Below, piece by piece: positions 32,478 to 42,126 of a stretch of 64,000 nucleotides of DNA (positions within the stretch are counted from its first letter, which is position 1; each line of letters begins with the position of its first letter). The translations under genes and the position numbers were made by a program. The notes under the pieces are model-generated. The model was not told the origin of the DNA and did not search any database. It was given only the letters and a program-made list of their open reading frames with translations. The DNA is from Thermobifida cellulosilytica TB100 (lineage in GTDB: Bacteria > Actinomycetota > Actinomycetes > Streptosporangiales > Streptosporangiaceae). The stretch lies in contig NZ_KQ950182.1 in assembly GCF_001517975.1 (NCBI RefSeq), positions 1-64,000 on the forward strand. The letters are read 5' to 3'.

Positions 32478-34019
32478 ATGGACTACACCAGGGGAAAATG
32501 GGCACCCCGCACTGCCGCGGCGGTGGCCCTGATCACCACCCTCACTCTGACTGGCTGCGGACTCAGCTCCTCGGGTGACCAGGAGGCCGCCACCGACGAC
32601 ATCACCCTGCGTGTCGGCATGGGTGTCGACGTCCAGAGCCTCGACCCGCCGAACTTCTCCCTGGCCGCGGACTTCACCCGCCTCGACCTGCTCTACGACC
32701 GCCTGATCGAGCTGGGTGAGGACGGAAGCCCGCAGCCCAGCCTCGCCACCTCCTGGGAGCAGAACTCCGACACGGAGTGGACCTTCGAGCTGCGCGAGGG
32801 CGTCAAGTTCACCGACGGGACCGACTTCAACGCCGAGGCCGTCAAGAAGAGCCTGGAGCGCGCCGCCAAGTCCGCGCAGGGCAGCGGCTACCTCGGCGTG
32901 ATCGAGGAGGTCGAGGTCGTCGGGGACTACGAGGTCAAGCTGCACCTCTCCGAGCCGTTCTCCGGCCTGCTCAACAACCTGTCCGTGCCGGTGTCCGGCA
33001 TCGTCAGCCCCAAGGCCATCGACGAGGACGAGGAGGGACTGGGCTCCAACCCGGTCGGTACCGGCCCCTACACCCTGGAGAGCTGGGACCCCGACGAGCT
33101 CATGGTCCTCAAGCGCAACGAGGACTACTGGGGCGAGAAGCCCACGGTGTCGACCCTGGAGATCTCGATCATCCCCGAGGCCAGCACCCGCTTCTCCGCG
33201 CTTCAGGCCGGCGACGTCGACGTCATCGAGAACCCGCCGCCGTCCGAGCTGGACTTCATGCGCGAGTCCGACGCGCTCACCGAGCTCATCGAGCCCAAGG
33301 CGCAGCCGGTCTTCCTCGGCTTCGAGCTGGAGGAGATCCCGGACGTCGACGTCCGCCGCGCGATCGCCATGGCGATCGACAAGGAGGCGATCGTCGAGGA
33401 CGTGCTCGAGGGCGTGGGCGACGTCGCCAACCAGGGCCTGGTCCCGCCGGCGCTGGTCACCCAGGAGGACGACCCGATCAACATCGACTACGACCCCGAG
33501 GAGGCCAAGAAGCTCCTCAAGGAGGCCGGAGTCGACGAGGTCACCTTCGACCTGGTCCTGCCCAGCTCGTACTACCTGAAGGACGAAGAGGTCGCTCAGG
33601 TCATCAAGTCGCAGTTGGAAGAGGTCGGCGTCACCGCCAACCTGGTCGTCCAGGAGTCGGGCACCTGGTTCACCTCGCTGCTGGAGCACGAGACCCAGAT
33701 GTACTGGCTCGGCTGGGGCATGACCGCCGGGGACCCGGCCGACATGCTGAAGCGGGTCTTCCACTCCGAGGCGGTCAACAACATGTCCGGCTACTCGGGT
33801 GCTGACGAGGAGATCGAGGAGCTCGCCGTGCTTCCCGTGAAGAGCGAGGAGCGCGAGGCGACGATCAACGAGATCCAGCGCCGCATCGTCGAGGAGGACG
33901 TCGTGGTGGTGCCCATCTACTACTCGACGAACTTCTACGCCACCAGCAGCAGTGTCGAGGGATTCCACACCACGAGGTCGACCCTCTGGGACCTGACCGA
34001 GGTCACCCTCAAGCAGTGA
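32478..34019 (+). CDS. ABC transporter substrate-binding lipoprotein (SBP family 5), copy 1
   Basis: 513 residues. A lipoprotein signal with lipobox LTLTGCG (Cys near residue 27) is followed by a family-5 (peptide/nickel/opine-type) periplasmic-binding fold: VDVQSLDPPNFSLAADFTRL, GVKFTDGTDFNAEAV, GTGPYTLESW and RRAIAMAIDKEAIVEDVLEG. The paralogue at 48773-50311 shares the LDPPNF, ENPPPSEL and YWLGWG blocks. It is followed by two permease genes and, 5 kb on, two ATPase genes. The ligand would be the compound degraded by the island; the family takes peptides, amines, opines and other small molecules. Confidence 0.93.
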   Translation: MDYTRGKWAPRTAAAVALITTLTLTGCGLSSSGDQEAATDDITLRVGMGVDVQSLDPPNFSLAADFTRLDLLYDRLIELGEDGSPQPSLATSWEQNSDTEWTFELREGVKFTDGTDFNAEAVKKSLERAAKSAQGSGYLGVIEEVEVVGDYEVKLHLSEPFSGLLNNLSVPVSGIVSPKAIDEDEEGLGSNPVGTGPYTLESWDPDELMVLKRNEDYWGEKPTVSTLEISIIPEASTRFSALQAGDVDVIENPPPSELDFMRESDALTELIEPKAQPVFLGFELEEIPDVDVRRAIAMAIDKEAIVEDVLEGVGDVANQGLVPPALVTQEDDPINIDYDPEEAKKLLKEAGVDEVTFDLVLPSSYYLKDEEVAQVIKSQLEEVGVTANLVVQESGTWFTSLLEHETQMYWLGWGMTAGDPADMLKRVFHSEAVNNMSGYSGADEEIEELAVLPVKSEEREATINEIQRRIVEEDVVVVPIYYSTNFYATSSSVEGFHTTRSTLWDLTEVTLKQ

Positions 34020-34075
34020 CCGTGTGAAGGGCGCCGGGGAGTCCTTTCCCGGTCCTGGTTTAGGAGATACGAGAA

Positions 34076-34996
34076 ATGTTGGCCTATGTGGGCAGGCGGC
34101 TCATCGGGCTGGTGCCGCTACTACTGATCATCTCGTTCATCGTCTTCGTGGCCCTGGAAATGGCCCCCGGCGACCCCGTCACCCTGCTGCTCGGCCAGAA
34201 CGCTTCGCCCGAGGCGGTCGCGGCGAAGCGTGCTGAGCTGGGACTCGACCAGCCGCTGTTCACGCAGTACCTGAACTTCGTGGCACACGCAGTGCAGGGC
34301 GACCTCGGAGTGTCCTACCGCAGCGGCCGCGCGGTCATCGACGAGCTGGCGCGCACCTCGGGTGCGAGCGTCACCCTCGCGACGACCGCCATGGTCCTGG
34401 CCGTGCTGGTCGGCGTCACAGTGGGCATCGTCTCCGCGGTCAAGCAGTACTCGCTGATCGACAACATCACCCGCGTCGGGGTCCTGGCCCTGGTGTCGCT
34501 GCCGGTGTTCTGGCTGGCGATCCTGCTGATCATCGGCTTCTCGGTGAAGTGGCCGATCTTCCCCTCCTTCGGCTGGGGAACCTACAACCACCTGGTGCTC
34601 CCCGCGATCGCGCTGAGCACCTACCCGCTCGCGGTCATCGCGCGACTGACCCGCTCCAGCATGCTGGAGGTCATGAGCAGCGACTACGTGCGCACCGCCC
34701 GGGCCGCGGGCATTCCGGAGCGCACGGTGGTCATGAAGTACGCTCTGAAGAACGCGCTCATTCCGGTGATCACGGTGATCGGCCTGCAATTCGGCGGCCT
34801 CATCGGCGGCGCGGTCCTCACGGAGACGGTGTTCGGCATCCCCGGCATGGGACGCCTCATGGTCACCGCCATCGAGGGGCGCGACTACCCGGTGGTCCGC
34901 GGGGTCGTCCTGTTCGGAACCATCGTCTTCGTCGTCATCAACCTTGTCGTCGACATCCTCTACCAGTGGGTCGACCCCCGGCAGCGAGGAGCCTAG
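34076..34996 (+). CDS. ABC importer permease, DppB type
   Basis: 306 residues, about six membrane helices. The opening (MLAYVGRRLIGLVPLLLIIS) and GDPVTLLLGQNASPEAVAAK are typical of DppB/OppB permeases, and the EAA loop that contacts the ATPase is RTARAAGIPERTVVMKYALK. It forms the channel with the DppC-type permease 6 bp downstream. GGAGAT lies before the ATG. It is 56 bp after the binding-protein stop, so the three genes are cotranscribed. Confidence 0.94.
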   Translation: MLAYVGRRLIGLVPLLLIISFIVFVALEMAPGDPVTLLLGQNASPEAVAAKRAELGLDQPLFTQYLNFVAHAVQGDLGVSYRSGRAVIDELARTSGASVTLATTAMVLAVLVGVTVGIVSAVKQYSLIDNITRVGVLALVSLPVFWLAILLIIGFSVKWPIFPSFGWGTYNHLVLPAIALSTYPLAVIARLTRSSMLEVMSSDYVRTARAAGIPERTVVMKYALKNALIPVITVIGLQFGGLIGGAVLTETVFGIPGMGRLMVTAIEGRDYPVVRGVVLFGTIVFVVINLVVDILYQWVDPRQRGA

Positions 34997-35002
34997 CCAG
35001 AC

Positions 35003-35890
35003 ATGAGTGCAGCAACAGCCGCCGCTCCACAGCAGGAGACCACGTTCCGGGACCGCAGTGCCTGGGCGGAGATGTGGAGCGCGTTCACCCGCAACCGCGC
35101 GGCGCTCGCCGGTCTGATCATTCTCGCCGTGATCGTCCTGATCGCGCTCTTCGCTCCGTGGATCGCCCCGCACGATCCCACCGCGCAGCACCTGGAGCTG
35201 CGCCGGGAGGGGCCGAGCGCGGACGCCTGGTTCGGCCGCGACGAGTTCGGCCGCGACATCCTCAGCCGGCTCATGTACGGGGCGCGCGCCACCCTGCTGG
35301 CCGCGGCCGGGGCGATCCTGCTGAGCGGCGTCGTGGGCACCGTCATCGGCATCCTCTCCGCCTACCAGGGCAAGGTCGTGGACAGCCTGTTCATGCGGGC
35401 CATGGACATCATCCTGGCCTTCCCCTACTTCCTGCTCGCGATCCTCATCGTGGCGGTCGCCGGGCCGAGCCTGCGCAACGCGGCCATCGCCATCGGCATC
35501 ACCTACATCCCGCAGTACGCCCGGGTCGTGCGCGGCGCGGCGCTGGAGATCGTGGGCAAGGAGTACATCGAGGCGGCACGCGCCTCGGGGGTCCACGGCT
35601 TCCTCATCGCGATCCGGCACGTGCTGCCCAACGTCGTCGCGCCGATCACGGTCATCACCACGGTCGGGCTGGCGCTGGCCATCGTGGGCGTGTCGTCGCT
35701 GAGCTTCCTGGGCCTGGGGGCGCAGCCGCCCAGCCCGGAATGGGGGGCCATGCTCGCCGCGGGACGCGAGTACGTCACCTCGGCGCCGCACATCTGCATC
35801 TTCCCGGGCCTGGTCATCCTGGTGACGGTATTGGCGCTCAACCTGGTGGGCGACGGCTTCCGCGACACTTTCGACCCCACCATGCGGTGA
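35003..35890 (+). CDS. ABC importer permease, DppC type
   Basis: 295 residues. It begins with a soluble tail and a first helix (AALAGLIILAVIVLIALFAP), then WFGRDEFGRDILSRLMYGAR, which is the standard DppC/OppC block, and an EAA loop EAARASGVHGFLIAIRHVLP. It ends with the usual LALNLVGDGFRDTFDPTMR. The ATG is 6 bp after the previous stop. With the DppB-type partner it forms the membrane core. Strong hairpins at 35912 and 35993 end the operon. Confidence 0.94.
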   Translation: MSAATAAAPQQETTFRDRSAWAEMWSAFTRNRAALAGLIILAVIVLIALFAPWIAPHDPTAQHLELRREGPSADAWFGRDEFGRDILSRLMYGARATLLAAAGAILLSGVVGTVIGILSAYQGKVVDSLFMRAMDIILAFPYFLLAILIVAVAGPSLRNAAIAIGITYIPQYARVVRGAALEIVGKEYIEAARASGVHGFLIAIRHVLPNVVAPITVITTVGLALAIVGVSSLSFLGLGAQPPSPEWGAMLAAGREYVTSAPHICIFPGLVILVTVLALNLVGDGFRDTFDPTMR

Positions 35891-36376
35891 GGCCGCGGCA
35901 CCGAATAGCAGCCCCGGTTCCGGGGTAATGCGACCGGCTGTCTGCGCTGGTGAACACGCCTCCGAGTACTGTCGGAGGGAATGCGTGCAAAGGCGGGAGG
36001 CCATCGTCAGCTCGTTGGCCTCCCGCTAATGTTACGATGTAAACGTTTGTCTAACTGGACCTCCCTTCTGTGATGCTCGTATCCCGCGTGACGATCCGGT
36101 GCTCGTCTCGGGGGAAGGAAAATGCCGTCGGCGGCCACAGCTCTCCCCCCGGGGGGTTGCTCTCCTGGCAGAGAGTCTTCGCTGGTGAGAGAATTTCGCC
36201 TCGTCTCCGGTGAACAAGGCGGGATCTCTCCGGAAACACGGCAGCGCACCGCAGCACGGTGGACCAGTCCCATATTGCCGATAGGAACTCCCTTTTCGGG
36301 CAGCCCAAGAACCCCGGGCACCACTCAGGGTTTCCCGCCGGAGTTCAGCCGATTGACGGATCTCTTCGGAGGAAGA
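35891..36376. other. 486-bp region after the importer genes, before the IclR gene
   Basis: No gene is supported. It holds a CCCCGG/CCGGGG hairpin (35912-35925), a CCTCCGA/TCGGAGG hairpin (35959-35978) and a strong terminator (35993-36026). The AT-richer patch 36026-36060 (TTACGATGTAAACGTTTG) probably holds the IclR promoter; TGGACC at 36055 resembles half an operator. Confidence 0.55.
35993..36026 (+). terminator. terminator of the importer operon
   Basis: Perfect 11-bp stem GCGGGAGGCCA/TGGCCTCCCGC with a 12-nt loop, followed by TAATGTT. Confidence 0.75.
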
Positions 36377-37168
36377 ATGGCGGCGAGTGAGTCGGGTCTG
36401 GTACGTCGCACCATCTGGGTGCTGCGTGCCGTCGCGGCGCATCCTGAAGGGATTGGGCTCAGCGAGGTGGCCCGGGAGTCGGGCATTCCGAAAGCCACGT
36501 GTTACCGCGTCCTCAACGTCCTGGAACGGGAGAGCTGGCTGACGCTCGACCCGGACACCCGGCGCTACCGGGTGTCGCTGGGACTGTTGTCGATCGTCGG
36601 CGGCCTGCTGGACAGCGACGGCGCCTACAGCCACATGCGCGGGGTGCTCAGCGAGATGGCCGCGAGCACCAAGGAGACCTGCGGTTTCGACGTGCTGCTG
36701 CCGCCCAACGTGATGGTGGTGGCCCAGGTCTCCGGTCCGCGTCTCATCGGGCAGACGCCCAAACCGGTGCCGCGGACCCAGCCGGTGTGGGCCACCTCCA
36801 CGGGCAAGGTGCTGCTGGCGGCCATGGACCGGCAGGAGGTCATCGACCAGTACGCGGAGGAGTACGAGAAGAACGCGCCGGAGCACACCGGCAGCTTCGA
36901 GGACTTCCTCAAACGGCTCGACGAGATCCGGGAACGCGGCTACGCCTACACCACCGACGAGCTCGAACCGGGCGCCGCGTCCGTGGCGACCGTGGTCCGC
37001 GTGCGCGACAAGTACCCCTACGCCGTGTGGATCGGCGGCCCGACCTTCCGGCTCACCGAGGAGTGGGTCGAGGAGAAGGTGCACATCCTGCTGGAGTCGG
37101 CCCACCGGCTCAGCAACCTGCTCAGCGTGACCGACCTACAGTTCCAGAACGGCTTCCCGCAGGGCTGA
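36377..37168 (+). CDS. IclR-family transcriptional regulator
   Basis: 263 residues from ATG 36377 with CGGAGGAAG just upstream. The N-terminal winged helix-turn-helix (LVRRTIWVLRAVAAHPEGIG, LSEVARESGIPKATCYRVLN) is followed by an IclR effector domain with VWATSTGKVLLAAMD, RERGYAYTTDELEPGAASVA and VAVWIGGP-like YAVWIGGPTF. IclR proteins usually repress catabolic genes and are released by a pathway compound. It is the only dedicated regulator in the island, and seven sites with GAACC/GGTTC half-sites lie before the surrounding operons, so it is the natural candidate for binding them. Confidence 0.93.
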   Translation: MAASESGLVRRTIWVLRAVAAHPEGIGLSEVARESGIPKATCYRVLNVLERESWLTLDPDTRRYRVSLGLLSIVGGLLDSDGAYSHMRGVLSEMAASTKETCGFDVLLPPNVMVVAQVSGPRLIGQTPKPVPRTQPVWATSTGKVLLAAMDRQEVIDQYAEEYEKNAPEHTGSFEDFLKRLDEIRERGYAYTTDELEPGAASVATVVRVRDKYPYAVWIGGPTFRLTEEWVEEKVHILLESAHRLSNLLSVTDLQFQNGFPQG

Positions 37169-37224
37169 CGCGTCCGCCCGGCAGCGTCCCCCTCCTCCTG
37201 CCGGTCCGGACCGCGGTGGACTCC

Positions 37225-37261
37225 GCGCCGCACGACGGCTCCCCGTCCGTGCGGCGCTTTT
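37225..37261 (+). terminator. rho-independent terminator after the IclR gene
   Basis: 10-bp stem GCGCCGCACG/CGTGCGGCGC with inner ACGG/CGT pairing, followed by TTTT, 57 bp after the stop. Confidence 0.85.
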
Positions 37262-37429
37262 CGCTGTCCGCGGTGCCCGGGCGCGGCCGGGTGCGGTGCC
37301 CGGCCGCGGGCGCGCCGTCCGCCGCCCGCGCTGCGGGGGGCACGGGAGACGCAGAGCGGAGGGCGCCCGCCGCGGCGCGACGGGCACTCTCCGCTCTTTT
37401 CCCCGCGACTACGGCGGCAGCCGCCCGGG

Positions 37430-39562
37430 TCAGTGCTCCTCGGGCGCGGCCTGGTCGTTGATCAGCAGGCAGTCCACCGCGACGACCCCCTGTCCCTCGG
37501 GGAGCACCAGCAGCGGGTTGACCTCGGCCGCCGCCAGGCCGGGCAGCGAGGCCGCCATCTCGGAGAAGCGCACCAGCGTCTGCACCAGGGCCGCGCGGTC
37601 GTAGACCGGTGCGCCCCGGTAGCCCGCCAGCAGGGTGCCGAGGACGCCCGAGTCGATGAGCTCCTTGGCGTCCCGCGCGCTCAGCGGCACCGGCCGCGAG
37701 GCCGCCGGACCCATCAGCTCGGCGAGGACGCCGCCGGGCGCGACCGACAGCACGAGCCCCACCTGCGGGTCGGCCACGACGCCCATCAGGCACTCGAACC
37801 GGTCCCCGTCGACCATCTTCTGCACCAGGAAGCCGTTGATGCGGGCCTCGGGCGCGTGCGTGCGGACCGAGTCGAGCATCGTCCGCGCCGCGGCCTGGGC
37901 CTCCTCCGGGGAGGCGAGGCCGAGCCGGACGCCGCCGACCTCGGTCTTGTGCGCGATGTCGGGAGACTCGATTTTGAGCACCACCGGGGTCCCGATCCGC
38001 GCGACCACCTCGGCCACCTCCTCGGCGGTGGCGGCGAGGCCGAAGGGGGCCACCGGGACGCCGGAGTCGGCCAGCGTCTGCAACGCGTCGGTGCCGGAGG
38101 CGACGGGGTGCGGCGAGGGCCACTGCTCGACCTTCGCGATCTCGGGGCGCTGCTCGAGGGTGAACTTCGGCCAGTCCAGCCACGCCTTGAGGGCCTGCAC
38201 GCCCGAGCGCAGCCCCATGACGACGGCGACGCCCGCCTTCTCCGTGGTGGCGTGGACGACCGGGTCGAGGGGGCCGGCGGCCATGGTGAGCAGCACGATC
38301 GGGGTGTCGGTCTCGGCCGCGACCTCGGCGAGGAGCTCCGCCTGGGTGCGGTAGATCTCCTCCTGCCCGGGGCCGCTGAGGCCGACGTTCATGGCGAACA
38401 CGACCACGCCCACGCGGGGCTGGGCGGCGACCACGCGCAGGGAGCGGAGCAGGATCGTGGGGTCCTCGACGGCGGAGCCCGTGACGTCGAGGGGGTTGTT
38501 GACCATGCTGAAGTCGGGGAGGATCTCGGTCAACTGCTCGACGGCGGCGGGCTCCAGGGAGGTCATCGGCAGCCCGGTGGCCTCCGCGGCGTCGGCCACC
38601 AGGCCGCTCGCGCCGCCCGAGATGGAGAGCACGGCGACCTCCTCGGCATGCGGCTTCGTGCGGCGCAGGTGGGAGAAGAGCAGCAGCGTCTCGCGGAACT
38701 CGTCGAGGTCGTTGACGCGGATGGCGCCGACCGAGGCGAGCAGGCCGTCGAGCGCGGCGGCGGAGCCGGAGATCGCCCCGGTGTGCGCCATGGCGGCCTG
38801 GCGGCCGAGGGAGGAGCGTCCGCCGGAGACCACGACGACCGCCTTGCCGTTGGCCCGGGCCAGGCGGCACGCCTCGGCGAACTTGTCGGCGTCGCGCAGC
38901 CCTTCCAGGAAGACGCCGATCACCTGGGTGGTCTCGTCCTGGGCGTACCAGGCGACGTAGTCGGAGACGGTGGTCGACAGCTCGTTTCCGGTCGTGATCA
39001 GCGCGGACAGGCCGAAGCCGCGGCCCATCGCGGGGTCGGTGACGGCGTGAGAGAGCGCACCGGACTGCATGACCAGTGCCACATTGCCCAACGGCAGCGG
39101 GTCGACGATCCGGCCGGAGAACGCGGTCGCGCCGCTGACGAAGTCCGCGGTGCCGTAGCAGTTGGGGCCGCAGGCGACCATGCCGTACCGGTCGAGGACG
39201 CGGCGCAGCTCGGCGGCCCGCTCCTTGCCCGCGGTGCCCTCGCCGAAGCCGCTGCCGATGAGCACGGCGGCGCCGATGCCGCGGGCGCCCGCGTCGCGGA
39301 CCGCGGCGAGCGCGGCGTCGGCGCCGACCGCGGCGACGATCAGGTCCACCCCGTCAGGCAGGTCGTTGACGGACGGGACGCACGGGAAGCCGAGCACCTC
39401 GTCGTACTTGGGGTTGACCACGTGGATCTCCCCCTTGAAGCCGAACCGCTGCAAGTTCTCGATGATCCGGGTGCCGCGGTTGCGCCGCTGGGAGGCGCCC
39501 ACGACCGCGATGGAGCGCGGTCGCAGCAGGGGTCGCAGGTTGCGGAAGGCAGCAGAAGACAT
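37430..39562 (-). CDS. ADP-forming acyl-CoA synthetase-like protein (acetate-CoA ligase family)
   Basis: 710 residues. The N-terminal half is a CoA-binding/ligase-CoA domain (RSIAVVGASQRRNRGTRIIE, the catalytic His region MAHTGAISGSAAALDGL); the C-terminal half is an ATP-grasp domain (VVLKIESPDIAHKTEVGGVR, AAAEVNPLLVLPEG). This fused alpha-beta order is that of ADP-forming acetyl-CoA synthetases and of related carboxylic acid-CoA ligases. It would activate an acid product of the pathway or recover ATP from a CoA thioester. It is transcribed away from the OppD gene, with an operator between them. No strong ribosome site is seen before ATG 39562. Confidence 0.87.
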   Translation of the reverse strand: MSSAAFRNLRPLLRPRSIAVVGASQRRNRGTRIIENLQRFGFKGEIHVVNPKYDEVLGFPCVPSVNDLPDGVDLIVAAVGADAALAAVRDAGARGIGAAVLIGSGFGEGTAGKERAAELRRVLDRYGMVACGPNCYGTADFVSGATAFSGRIVDPLPLGNVALVMQSGALSHAVTDPAMGRGFGLSALITTGNELSTTVSDYVAWYAQDETTQVIGVFLEGLRDADKFAEACRLARANGKAVVVVSGGRSSLGRQAAMAHTGAISGSAAALDGLLASVGAIRVNDLDEFRETLLLFSHLRRTKPHAEEVAVLSISGGASGLVADAAEATGLPMTSLEPAAVEQLTEILPDFSMVNNPLDVTGSAVEDPTILLRSLRVVAAQPRVGVVVFAMNVGLSGPGQEEIYRTQAELLAEVAAETDTPIVLLTMAAGPLDPVVHATTEKAGVAVVMGLRSGVQALKAWLDWPKFTLEQRPEIAKVEQWPSPHPVASGTDALQTLADSGVPVAPFGLAATAEEVAEVVARIGTPVVLKIESPDIAHKTEVGGVRLGLASPEEAQAAARTMLDSVRTHAPEARINGFLVQKMVDGDRFECLMGVVADPQVGLVLSVAPGGVLAELMGPAASRPVPLSARDAKELIDSGVLGTLLAGYRGAPVYDRAALVQTLVRFSEMAASLPGLAAAEVNPLLVLPEGQGVVAVDCLLINDQAAPEEH

Positions 39563-39698
39563 GGTGGTTACCGTTCGGTCGTCTTGTGGGATGTCAGCCC
39601 CGAGCTGCGGCGACGGTGTTTTGCCTGCCTTGGGGGATTTTGAGATGAATTCTTGCCACAAGCTGGCGACTTGGCCCCTTGCGTCAGTAGCATGGGTG

Positions 39699-39741
39699 CA
39701 CTATTTGATCCAATGGTTTACCAGATGAACCGGATCGTTGG
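39699..39741 (+). promoter_or_regulatory. promoter -10 and operator before the ABC ATPase genes
   Basis: CACTAT (39699-39704), 10 bp, then GGTTT-N7-GAACC (39715-39731), with flanking GATCC (39707) and GGATCGTT (39732) extending the half-site series. It could control both the plus-strand ATPases and the divergent synthetase. Confidence 0.6.
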
Positions 39742-39770
39742 CAGTAGGGGGACAAGTATGAGGAGTTCCT

Positions 39771-41899
<2,129 letters not shown>

Positions 41900-41901
41900 G
41901 C

Positions 41902-41918
41902 CGCCCCGCTCCGGGGCG
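41902..41918 (+). terminator. short hairpin after oppF-like gene
   Basis: Perfect 7-bp stem CGCCCCG/CGGGGCG with a 3-nt loop, 3 bp after the stop. Confidence 0.5.
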
Positions 41919-42053
41919 ACCCGCCGCCCCAACCGCCCCCGGCAGCGTCGCCGGGGCATCGTCCCTGCTCGCACGGGGGTCCGTGGGGCCTGCCCGGCAG
42001 GTGGGAGCCGGACGGAGGAGTTGGGGCTCACTTTAGGTAGCCATTGCAGAACA

Positions 42054-42107
42054 TTGACAGGACACCCTTCGGTTCGTTTAATGAACCGAAGATTCATTAA
42101 ACGAACC
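42054..42107 (+). promoter_or_regulatory. promoter with operator on its -10 box, before the dehydrogenase/GcvT gene
   Basis: TTGACA (42054-42059), a 17-bp spacer and TTTAAT (42077-42082) make a near-consensus promoter. The -10 is exactly the centre of GGTTC-GTTTAAT-GAACC (42071-42087), and a second GATTC-ATTAAAC-GAACC follows (42091-42107). The outer parts form a perfect 15-bp inverted repeat. Binding here would hide the -10, so the site reads as a repressor operator. Confidence 0.75.
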
Positions 42108-42126
42108 GCTGCTCTCCTGGGAAGTC

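Noticed and set aside
36122-36376. Extended IclR start near 36122
   Set aside because: The added residues do not match IclR N-termini, while CGGAGGAAG stands directly before ATG 36377.
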